DNA of 64,000 nt, from the NCBI GenBank assembly GCA_963921935.1, contig OY998177.1, positions 12,933,280-12,997,279 on the forward strand, written 5' to 3'. Below are positions 1-9,062 of this stretch, piece after piece. The notes beneath the pieces are model-generated. The model saw nothing but the letters and a program-made list of their open reading frames with translations, searched no databases and was not told the origin of the DNA. Both the position numbers and the translations under genes were made by a program. Every line of letters begins with the position of its first letter. The first letter of the stretch is position 1. The DNA is from Galeruca laticollis. Taxonomy: Eukaryota > Arthropoda > Insecta > Coleoptera > Chrysomelidae.

Positions 1-52
1 AAAGTGGATTTAGAAGTGGATGAAGCGTACAAGAAGAGAAGAGGGGTATTTA

Positions 53-88
53 ACATATCCCTGCTCTGGAAGAACAATGACGTAATTC
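53..88 (+). repeat. Left member of a distant inverted repeat
   Basis: The stretch around CTGCTCTGGAAGAACAATGA (from 61) matches the reverse complement of 20423-20458 with only about three mismatches over 28 bases. The shared ATATC outside it extends the match a little. Related GACAACGACGTAA-like motifs recur at 132-149, 299-315, 4505-4520 and 20237-20252. This could be the terminal inverted repeat and subterminal motif of one large, heavily interrupted DNA transposon. Chance or two separate copies remain possible. Confidence 0.45.
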
Positions 89-924
89 CAGTTAAATACC
101 TCACTGTTCTCAAAAATATGTAACTTATCTGGGAGAACAATAACGTAATTGTAGTCGCTCTCATGGCGGCTAGAGGAAGTTGCGTCTTTGTAGAAATATC
201 AGCTGTTTGTGACAAAATTTCAGTAGAATATCGCCTCATGTCCGCATGATTCAGTCTTGTACCTGACGTTATCGACTATGTGTTAGTGTACGGTGCAACA
301 ACGACGTAATTGTGAAATTTGGCGTAATCTGGAATGAAAGTTTCGTTTAGCCGAAATCAGTTACGTGGAATATCGGTTTATAGGATGATTCTATACAAGA
401 AAGCTAGCACTACATAATTTGATTTTTGCCGCGGAAATTCTTCGGTTCTGAGAAAACTCAAACTTTTTTTTCTACTATTAACTAAAATTCTAAAATTTAC
501 GGTGTTTTCAATAGTTTTTTTTGTTATAGAATGACGTAAAAACATTCAATATAACGATGTGAACTAATTTTTAGTCTAAAATGTATTTTAATCACAATAA
601 TTTTTATTGATTTTCCCGGGTTTAGAAGTGCCGAAATGTGATAGGAAGATAAAAACTACATATTTTTGTTTGATTTGCTATAACTTTTCTATAAATAACT
701 TTTTTCGCGGAAATTTATCATAAGGGCGGTGTAATAGAAAATCTTCAATATTTCGAAGTTTTCTGTAGTATTCTCAACTTTTTTACATACTTTTGAGATC
801 GTAGAGTGAAGTGGGGTGCTGGATGGGGAATATTATATATGTGCGGTTTTTTTGCATTTATTGGAGATTTTCACCTTCTTACTGCGCCGTATAATTCACA
901 GAAAAACTGATTTCGTTTGAAATA
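89..924. other. AT-rich non-coding stretch
   Basis: No reading frame or RNA gene is recognisable. It contains further copies of the ACGTAA motif near 140 and 305, consistent with a subterminal region of a DNA transposon. Nothing else can be supported. Confidence 0.4.
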
Positions 925-1857
925 TTATTTATTTTTGAAATTGCCATATTCTAAATGGATACAACGAATAAGCTCCATGAATGGATCCAAGTTATTTCTT
1001 TTGCAATGGCGTCGCCATAAATATTCGCAAAGGCGATCCACGAATTCATCTAATGGAACGTGTTTGCCTTTTAAACATTTTTTGGCAGCAGACCAACATG
1101 ACTCAATTCTTTGAGTATGGACAACTTCCTTGGTAACAAATTTCTCCCTATGGTTTACAGTGCGATGTTGATACCCATATTCGGATAGGTTATCATAAGC
1201 TTTCCAGATATCCGAACGGATAATGGAGCCCTTTTCTACATGTTGCTCCAGTATAGAGATTAGGGTTGCCGCATCGCGCTTGTTGTCAGGACAAATCACT
1301 AGTCTGAGGTCTTCTGAGCCGTTTGCTATCATGCCAAAGTTACCTTTAACTATTCTTCCTCTATCATTCTTTCGAGACCCGAATTTCGATTCATCAATCT
1401 AAAATGTTTCATTAATATCATTTAGTTAAATTGATAGATATTAATTATTGACTTTAACTGCACGATAATATTGGGACCTCCAATTTTCGGCAGATTTGTT
1501 TGCATTTGCGAGGAAGCACTTGTAACCATTTCACGGCAATATTTATGTCTTGCTGCAAGCGTTGCTTCCGACAAATGCATTTCCGAATCTGGACGTGTCG
1601 TACCAAATATTATCCGTTTCTTCGACTCGTTGTGTGCAAAACCGAACCAGACTCTAGAGTTTTTTAAAGAAGAAAAAAAACGTACCTTATTTCGATTTCG
1701 GGAGACAACAAATGGATGTGTTCAAACCACGTGTTTTTTGCGACAGTTCCATCTGGACGACACTTTGCTGATTTTGAACATTGGTATATGCCAAGATCTT
1801 TTTCTCCGCGGTAATAATGGGAACAAATATCAGGTTTGTACCATACCCTTTACATTT
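925..1857 (-). pseudogene. Merlin (IS1016/ISXO2-like) transposase
   Basis: This is a DDE transposase of the Merlin superfamily, the eukaryotic relatives of IS1016/IS1595. Read on the minus strand, the 5' block (1857-1686) carries a degenerate Cys-containing segment ending NTWFEHIHLLSPEIEIR. The middle block (1653-1458) holds LPKIGGPNIIV, and the 3' block (1398-925) starts IDESKFGSRKNDRGR and continues with SDIWKAYDNL, VNHREKFV and HTQRIESCW, all hallmark ISXO2-like motifs. The blocks are separated by 32 nt (GTACGT...CTCTAG) and 59 nt (ending TTTTAG). These look like very short introns, but the second lacks a clear GT donor, so they may be insertions. Within the 3' block the frame is open for 135 codons. 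Family assignment is firm; activity is doubtful. Confidence 0.8.
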
Positions 1858-2418
1858 TTATTTACATAAGGGGCGTTTAGGCAACAAACCATGTAAAAGA
1901 CCGAATTCATAAGCTTCTTATCGCAAGCGAGAACGATCCATTTCTACAGCTTGAGTCAACATTTTTGTAAATAATATGAACGTAAACATGAACGAAATGA
2001 TTTAATTCAACTGAATACAGAATATTAAATTCACATATACAATGCAGTTCATGTGTATGGAATAAATTCAATTTTAGCGTTATTATGTACTATGTGAAAA
2101 AAACCTGAAACAGGTCGATTTTTATTCTTAAATTGACAATTTACAGTATGAAAATATTATCCCCCTCTGAATTATAAGCACCCGTTCGAAAATTTTAAAT
2201 AAGAAAGGGGGTCGTGTGGCACCTTGTTGGAAAAGGATTTTAGTCCTCTGTTCAGCAATATACATTTTTTTTTAAATTTGGTGCAATAATAACTGAGACA
2301 ATTACTTTTTAAGATGTAAAATTTTGATAATGTCTCTATCACAAAACTTTACGTAGAATGAAGATAATAATGCCGCATAATATTTAGAATGTATTTTTCA
2401 ATGTACTTTACAATTAAA

Positions 2419-3394
2419 TTAAATGTTCCCTCCATTCACTTCTTGACAATAACCGATGCGATTTTGGAAGTCTCCAACATTTTGTATCCTAACTTTTAAA
2501 TCAGCAATATTGTCTTGTCTATTAAAATATATTTTAGATTTTAGATAACCCCATAGGAAATAATCGAAAGGAGTCAAAGCGGGAGATCTAGCCTGCCATT
2601 CGATCGTTCTACATCTTCCAATCCACCTATTGGAAAAAACCTCGTTCAAATAATTTCTAACTGTACGTGCAAAATGCGATTGAGCTTCGTCTTGTTGGTA
2701 GTAATTAGATCGATCTATCCCATTTGGATGATTAGCATCAGGAAAAAGTCTTTGTAACGTAGGCACTAAAATGTTAATCAAAAATTCTAGATAAACCTCA
2801 GCATTAACTATGCCCTCAAAAAAATAAGGGCCAATAATTTTATTGTTAATGATACCAGCCCAACCGTTCACTTTTTTAGGATATTGAGTGTGAGCCTCAC
2901 GCATCTTGTGAGGATTTTCTCTGCTCCAATATCTACAGTTCTGTTTGTCAACCGTTCCGTTTAAATGAAACGTCGCTTCATCAGAAAAAACTATTTTGTT
3001 TATGAACTGGAAATCTGCGTTCATTTTGTCCATAATCAATTCACAGAATTCTTGCCTTTTATCAGGATCATCTTCGCTTAACTCCTAAACCAACTGAACT
3101 TTGTAAGGGTGGTATCATTGTCGGCGGCAATTTATCGAGTTGTCTTATGCGGATTTTCCTCAATTTCTAGAAGTACCTCTAACTTTTTTCATCAGTAAAT
3201 TGAACATTTCTACCTGGTTTTTCAATATTTTTTACATATCCAGTTTCACGAAACTTCCTTTCAATTTTGCTAACTGTCGACTGCGAAACATATTGACCAG
3301 GGTATTTATTATTCAAAATTTGAGTTCTCGTTTTATTGCCACAACCAATCATAATTGAAATGTCTATTCTTTGAGTCTCGGACAAATGAGCCAT
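2419..3394 (-). pseudogene. mariner-like transposase (DD41D), broken
   Basis: This is a cut-and-paste transposase of the Tc1/mariner superfamily. The likely start is the ATG at 3394 (MAHLSETQRIDI), followed by a helix-turn-helix region with SQSTVSKIERKFRETGYV. The catalytic half reads FSDEATFHLNG (first Asp), QQDEAQSHF (second Asp) and SPALTPFDYFLWGY (third acidic residue). I count 41 residues between the second and third, hence DD41D. The usual SPDL is SPAL here. The two halves are separated by a frameshift with an apparent deletion near 3179-3120 and by a TAG just before ELSEDDPDKRQ. The C-terminus ends YCQEVNGGNI. It is closely related to the copies at 26500, 50976 and 58853. Confidence 0.8.
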
Positions 3395-3577
3395 AATTAA
3401 ATTTAATACGTGCACAAATATTATACTGACGTCTTTTAGTATTTTTAAATACTTAAATGACAGCAGCCTACTAGATTCATATCAATTGTTTATTTATGCT
3501 TTTTGACTAATTTTTTAGTATCTTCAAAGATTTTTTCCTGATGTTTAGCAGAACAGATACGAAAACACTTGATTAGT

Positions 3578-3763
3578 TCTAAAGTATATTTTAATAGACC
3601 AGACAATATTGCTGATGTAAAAGTTAGGATAACGGAAGAAATTAACCAAATAACCCCTGAGGTCATACAAAATGTTGTACGAGAATTCTAAAATCGCCTT
3701 TATTATTGTCAAGAAGTGAATGGTGGTTATTTTGAACATCTATTTAATTGTAAATTACATTGA
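3578..3763 (+). pseudogene. Second, inverted C-terminal fragment of the same mariner transposase
   Basis: The plus strand encodes NRPDNIADVKVRI, ITPEVIQNVVREF, a stop, then CQEVNGGYFEHLF. This is the same C-terminus as the minus-strand gene at 2419, in places closer to the family consensus. It forms the inner part of the right inverted arm. It is truncated at the 5' side near 3578 and has one in-frame stop. Confidence 0.7.
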
Positions 3764-4087
3764 AAAATACTTTCTTAATATTATGCGACATTATCTTCAT
3801 TCTACGTAAAGTTTTGTGATAGAGACATTATCAAAATTTTACATCTTAAAATTTAGTTTTCTCACTTATGATTGCATCAAATTTGAAAAAAATGTATATT
3901 GCTGAACAGAGGACTAAAATCCATTTCCAAGAAGGTGCCACACGACCCGTTTTATTATTTAAAATTTTCGAATTGGTGCTAATAATTCACAGAATAAAAA
4001 TCGACCTGTGTCAGGTTTTTTTCACATAGCACATAATAACGCTAAATATGAATTTATTTCATTCATATGGACCGCATTGTATGTGCA

Positions 4088-4719
4088 ATGTATACATACC
4101 TACCTTTTATGCTTCATAAGGATTGTCGTTTTTATGCTTTATTGACAATTTTTTTAAAATTTTCGCATTTATTAACCATAGGGATATTAAGTTGATCAGA
4201 AAAGATATTATTCATTTATCTGTGTTAAAAGTCGGGAAGACGATTACTGCATAGTGGTGAAACAACGCATTTCCACGGCTTTTCATTTTCGTATCGTATC
4301 GTATCTACAATATAAAGAAACAATAATTTTTCATGTATCTAATTTCGGTACTAAGCCGCATTCAAAAAATGGCAACAGCGCATTTTCCGCGGCAAAATTT
4401 TTTCAGTGATATACTCTCTGAGGTATCTAAATCACCAATTTTTTTTTATTTCTTAACAGATTTCTGCTAAGCGAAACTTGCCCCTTTGGAATACCTTAAC
4501 TAATATTCCTGTGCGACAACGACGTAAGTGAACATTTGTTTATCTAGGGTTAAATTTCAATTTTGTATCCTAATTACACTTTTCGCCATTCGTGAACCTG
4601 ATAATAGAATTTGTTTGCATCATAACTGTTCTTAATGGCGTTGTTGATGCGAACTATATAGCGGAGATACGGTTGTTATTTTATTTCTGTTTTTTTAGCT
4701 ATAAATACTTCATTTTCAG
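4088..4719. other. Non-coding stretch before a possible exon
   Basis: No convincing reading frame. It contains a GACAACGACGTAAGTG motif near 4505 that resembles those at 132 and 299, and ends in a pyrimidine-rich run plus CATTTTCAG, a plausible splice acceptor at 4719. Confidence 0.4.
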
Positions 4720-4959
4720 CTGAAAAGGAGCACTCGAACAAAGAAACTTCTACATCTTGCTCGTGGAAATTTATCGAAAGAGAAGGTAAATGAGGACAAT
4801 AGTAGTACCTCGTTAAGTGAACCACCAACACTGTCTCGTATTAGCAATGGGGAGCTATATTTATCGACCTCGCAACGTGATCTTAGAACCACGCTGATTA
4901 GTGACCTGATGGAACTACAACAAGATCTTACAAAAACGTGCAGCAACGTAGAGTCATAG
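4720..4959 (+). CDS. Candidate terminal exon, unknown product
   Basis: Directly after a CATTTTCAG acceptor the plus strand stays open for 79 codons, starting LKRSTRTKKLLHLARG and ending TCSNVES followed by TAG at 4957-4959. The product is rich in Ser, Leu and charged residues, with RISNGELYLSTSQRDLR in the middle. There is no ATG at its start, so it would be a 3' exon, perhaps of the spliced transposon gene downstream, whose relatives may have a basic N-terminus of this kind (inference). The opposite strand is also open over 4716-4991, which weakens the coding argument. I do not recognise a domain. Confidence 0.3.
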   Translation: MKRSTRTKKLLHLARGNLSKEKVNEDNSSTSLSEPPTLSRISNGELYLSTSQRDLRTTLISDLMELQQDLTKTCSNVES

Positions 4960-5130
4960 CCTTCAACCGCCCAATGTGATTTGAAGGTCACACATATAAC
5001 AGATGGTACAAATTTTTATTTTATTCAAAGTAGAGGGAAGTCGCCTAATTTCGGATACCCCTGAATCTAGAAACTTACAAACTGCTTGAAACAGAAATCT
5101 TTATTTACAGGTCAGCAAAGACAAAAGATT

Positions 5131-5281
5131 TGTTCCAACCGAAGTAAATACCGTTCTAGTACCGTACAATCTCAGTAACGCAGCAAATTTGATGTAAATT
5201 ACACAGACTCATTATATTCACTAATCAGCAGGTCAACTGGGTTTGTATCGTAATTGTACGGTTTTTGTGTTGGTTGGAACA
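5131..5281. repeat. MITE with TGTTCCAACC terminal inverted repeats
   Basis: It starts TGTTCCAACC and ends GGTTGGAACA. The inner arms (ACCGTACAAT and its complement) also pair, giving a ~150 bp palindromic non-autonomous element. No coding capacity. No target duplication could be fixed. Confidence 0.6.
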
Positions 5282-5586
5282 GACCTATAAAGGACAACAT
5301 ATCGTACTAGTAAAGGGATATGTCTACTTTTCAAGATATAGCAGCACTATATTTATTTTATGTCATTGTGAGTTTTTTCTCTCGCTGACAGTTTGAGAGT
5401 AGTTTTTGTGTTTGAAAGCGTCTATAAAATTCGTGTATCTCAAATTGGGATCCTATTTTTAGTGTTAAACTTTGTATACAAATAACAGTATATGATCAGT
5501 TTTTGATAATTGCAAACGGTTTCAAAACACGGCATAAGTATTTTAAAAGATTGGTTCCTGATTCGTATGCATCTAAACTAAACCCA

Positions 5587-5763
5587 AAATTATTCGGGGT
5601 AACAAATCACAATGCTTGTTGAAAAACTTTTATTTTTAAAATCACAACGTTTTAACCACGTTTTTGTTGTCATGTGAGTATAAAACAGTAAAGTGATTGA
5701 AACGTTGGGTTTAAAAAGTTTTTTGAAAAAAGCATTGCGATTTTTACCCAAAATAATTATGTA
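5587..5763. repeat. Palindromic MITE-like repeat
   Basis: The left arm (GGGGTAACAAATCACAATGC, then an A/T run) pairs with the right arm (GCATTGCGATTTTTACCCAA) over about 65 bases, with a small centre around 5656-5694. It is non-coding and ends about 50 bases before the pogo-like start codon. Confidence 0.55.
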
Positions 5764-5815
5764 TTCAAATACGGTACGGTATATATATGACAGTTTAATT
5801 TTTTTCTAGAACACA

Positions 5816-6277
5816 ATGTTACGTGTGGCTAAAAAACGCAAGCAGTGGGAACCTGAACGAATGATGCTTGCCATCAATGCAGTTCAAACAAAGGAAATGG
5901 GCTATCTTACGGCCTCCAAATTGTTTTCTGTTCCAAAGTCTACTTTGGAGGACTACGTAGAGCAAAAAGATAAAACTCCTGAGCAACTAACACCTAGTCA
6001 GATTGGTAGGATACCAGTACTTTCTGCGGAACTGGAAGCGGCATATTGCTTAAAAATGGATCAGCGTTGTTTTGGATTGAGAACTGTTGACATTAAGAAT
6101 CTCGCATACCAGTTAGCAATAAGGAATGGTCTGCGTCATCCATTTTCTGGACAAAAACTAACAGCTGGTAAAGAGTGGCTCAAATGTTTCCTCCGACGCA
6201 ATCCCAATCTATCTCTCAGAAAGCCTTAAGGAATCTCTAAAACAAGAGTGAAGGGGTTTACTCACGAAAAAATTTAT
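5816..6277 (+). pseudogene. pogo-like transposase, N-terminal DNA-binding half
   Basis: The ATG at 5816 opens MLRVAKKRKQWEPERM, a pipsqueak/CENP-B type helix-turn-helix: AINAVQTKEMGYLTASKLF, then VPKSTLEDYV. A second Tc5/CENP-B-type domain follows (LRHPFSGQKLTAGKEWLKC and FLRRNPNLSLRKP). A TAA at 6227 replaces the residue after RKP, and the same frame then continues GISKTRVKGFTHEKI as in family members. At about 6277 it runs into the truncated LTR of gypsy copy A, so the DDE catalytic domain is missing here. The C-terminal zinc-binding tail lies on the far side of copy A, at 12640-13085. Confidence 0.75.
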
Positions 6278-6352
6278 TATTTATATGTTTTATAATATGC
6301 TTATTGGACAAAATACATTACTGCATAATATGTAATATCCATTGACGTAACT
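6278..6352 (-). repeat. Truncated 3' LTR of gypsy copy A
   Basis: It starts AGTTACGTCAATGG at 6352 on the minus strand, just after a GGGGCGGAGG polypurine tract (6353-6362). Only the first ~75 bases of the 183 bp LTR remain; the R-U5 part is lost. Confidence 0.75.
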
Positions 6353-6371
6353 CCTCCGCCCCAGGAGAGAA

Positions 6372-8104
6372 CTATGGGGATGGACCAGAGTTCGACATGA
6401 TGGGAAAATTTTTCAGAACATCTTCTTCATTTGTTGTCGTCCGTTTGGATTGACTTTTCTTCTTTCTATTCTTGAGTACTAGGTAGATAATGCAGGCTGT
6501 AACTATAAAGTAGAATAAAATTGAATAAAAGCTTATACTTTTGAAATGAATCGGTGACCAATCTATCTTCTCGGCTAAAGTTTTGTCTTCTTGAATGGCA
6601 CTGATGACATTGTTCATTTCGTTAAGATCAATTGAGTCTAAATACACAGGTTTTAGCTTAACGGTATCTAAAGTGTAATTATTCTTATTAATTTGTAATT
6701 TCGGTAAATCAATGTTTTTATATTCTGGCACTTTGGTCTTAAAAGTTCTTAAATAAATATTGTCTATTAAAATTTCACAGCGGTTATTAAGTTTGATTAA
6801 GTAACTACCGTTTACAGGAATGTTCGTAATGTCTACAATTTTGTCTGGCTATAACACTATACGGGGTGATCACAATCCAATGGTCAGTTTCCAATTTCTG
6901 CACTTTAACTTCACTAATGGTAGATGGAATTTCTCGACAACTGTTTGTAGATTGGGAATATTTTAGAAGTTGGACTTCGCAAGGAGCTTTCTGTGAGATT
7001 ACTCTTGTTTGTATCTCTCGACAGATGAATTCTTCTTGAATAATTTCTTCACACTTCGAATTTGTAGATGCATAGCTTAGCTCATTTAAAAGGAGAAATT
7101 TGGTTTGGGGTATTATAAGTTTGAAATTTTGGTTTGAAGGTGTAGGTATGGGATATAGATGATAGTAGTTATATTCACTAAGTTCTACAATCGGTACTTC
7201 TAATATGAAAATAATACTATTATATTTACTGTAACTTTTAACTTTGATAATTTTCTCGAATAATAGAATATTGTTTAAAGAGGTTTCGCAAGGAAATCTG
7301 TTATTTTTGTTAATATTTTTCTTAACTGAGTTTATCTCTAAAAGTATTTCGATTGAGTTTGCTATAGAATTGTGAAAGGTATTCATTTTTGCGAAGCTTA
7401 TAGCTACTTCTATTTTATCGAGCATATCATATTTTATTTGAAAGCTAATAGAGAACTGAGAAACGATCTTTTCTATTGAGAAGAAATGGAAAGTTTCTAT
7501 ATTTTCAATTTGTATATTTCGTAATTATTTTTGTAAATCGTTAATACGTGAGCTTAATATTTCTTGGTTGTGGGATAATATTCTAGAACTGTTTTCAAAT
7601 ATTTTCATTGATGATTCGAGTAATGTTACTTGGTGTTCTAACAATGTTTTTATTTTATTTTGATTATCAGATAAGGCTGTAATAGCTTCGTCATATCGTA
7701 TTGCATCGTCTTGGTCTAAATTACCTGTCAAGAATTTTATTGCTGAGCCAAGTCCGTCAAGAAGTGATCGTTTTACCTGCTTTCTCCATAGTGGGTTTAT
7801 TTGATTGATTTGTGAATATATTTCATCTTCTAATACTTGAATTATATGATAGAAATTATCGAAGTGTTCTGTAAAATTAAATATGCTGGGGTGTTTTGAT
7901 AGAGATTCATGTAGATTGTCATATTGGTTTTTTAAAAATAAAAAGTGATCTGTCAAGTTTGTAATATCATAAATGTGTATAAAGGTCCAAAAATCTGTTT
8001 GTACATATGCTGTTCCTAGTCGTGAGGGTAGGAGGCCAGGATTATCGTTTAGGTTATGGAATTTAGGGGTATTTAATCTTCCTTCGGTGGTCCAACAGAG
8101 GAAC
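6372..8104 (-). pseudogene. env: Errantiviral env-like glycoprotein, copy A, broken
   Basis: This is a gypsy-type envelope protein related to baculovirus F fusion proteins, expected to be a type I membrane glycoprotein. The exon probably begins at 8104, directly after a CCCATTACAG splice acceptor. A furin-like site KQVKR precedes SLLDGLGSAIKFLTGNLD, the conserved start of the fusion subunit. A coiled-coil-rich region follows, then a Cys-containing ectodomain, and near the end a transmembrane helix (LFYFIVTACIIYLVL) with a short basic tail. Breaks: a TAA after SSRINDLQK that is shared with copy B, and a 4-base deletion after VIARQNC. It overlaps the end of pol. Confidence 0.75.
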
Positions 8105-9062
8105 CTGTAATGGGAGGTTTTTTAAGTTCATTAATGTGAATAATTTCTTGATGTGCTTTAAGTTTTTTATGTTTGAGTAAATTTCCAGAAATTTCAACAC
8201 GATTCCTGTCAAGTATTTAAGTAATTTCGAAAGGGCCTAGGAAACGTTTATCTTTTTTATTTCGTTTCTTGGGGTTGTGCTTGTATTCAATTTGAACGAT
8301 TTTAAATTCATTATTCGAGTCACCTTTTGTATTACGTTTCTCTATAATTTTTTCTTTGTTTTGTTCCAATTTGTCGTGTACATCTTTATAAACATGTTGT
8401 AATTTTGATTGATGACTGTTCACATAATCGTTATAGAAAGCTTGGGGTATGAAAATTTCGTTAGGATTTCTAGAATCTGTGTGACTAAAAGTAAGTTCAA
8501 AAGGGGTAAAACTTGTAGAACTATGTATAGAATTATTATAACCTATTATTGCGTAATCCATTCAATCATCTTCGTCGGGATAGAGTTCTCGTAATAATCT
8601 TAGATGTTCAATTGAGGTTGAATGTACTCTTTCGGCTATAGAGTTGGATTCATGATGACCAGCTGTGGTAGAGTGTATTTCAATTTTGTGTAACGCTAAG
8701 AGTTCTTTAATAGTTTCGTTATTAAATTCTGTACCTTTATCTAAAATAATTAATTGTGGTACTCCGAAAGATGTGAAATATTTTATTAAAGCTTTACTTA
8801 TAATAACAGCTGTTTTAGAAGGAATGTGCACTGCTTGTGCAAATTTTGTAAATGCATCTGTTAACGTTAGATAAGACTTTCCGTCGTAAATAAAAACATC
8901 AATGTGTATAATTGGAAACGGTTTGGACGCGGTTTCAGTTAGCATTAGCGGAACATACGGTTTTTGTCTAGCATATTTATTTTTCTGGCAAATAGTTCAA
9001 GAATTTATGTAATTAGTTATTGTATTCTTCATATTTTTCCAATAATAGTTTATTTTTAATTT
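8074..9062 (-). pseudogene. Integrase, gypsy copy A, broken
   Basis: The HHCC zinc domain begins at the end of the preceding frame (NYHESKTTHRGIQETL) and continues here, but its first C-terminal Cys codon is TGA. The catalytic core shows IHIDVFIYDGKSY (Asp), ILDKGTEFNN (Asp) and SNSIAERVHST (Glu). The C-terminal part has NKKDKRFLGPFEI and ends SSVGPPKE. Interruptions are a stop after RGIQETL, the Cys-to-TGA change, a TGA after LYPDEDD and a TAA after GPFEIT. Its 3' end overlaps the start of the env exon, as is usual for errantiviruses. Confidence 0.8.

Larger units (their letters stand above)
2032..4087 (-). mobile_element. Tc1/mariner element, DD41D type, with ~510 bp inverted arms
   Basis: Two arms, 2032-2538 and 3578-4087, are inverted copies of each other with moderate divergence. 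Both include a shared AACCTG(A/C)(A/C)ACAGGTCGA motif and the block TTTGTGATAGAGACATTATC or its complement. The arms contain the 3' end of the transposase gene itself, so the element is not simply bounded by short TIRs. It looks as if a second, inverted, 5'-truncated copy was joined head to head to the first. No clear TA target duplication was fixed. Confidence 0.7.

Noticed and set aside
1471..1869. 132-codon plus-strand frame
   Set aside because: It lies antisense to the Merlin transposase blocks, which explain the sequence with recognisable motifs.
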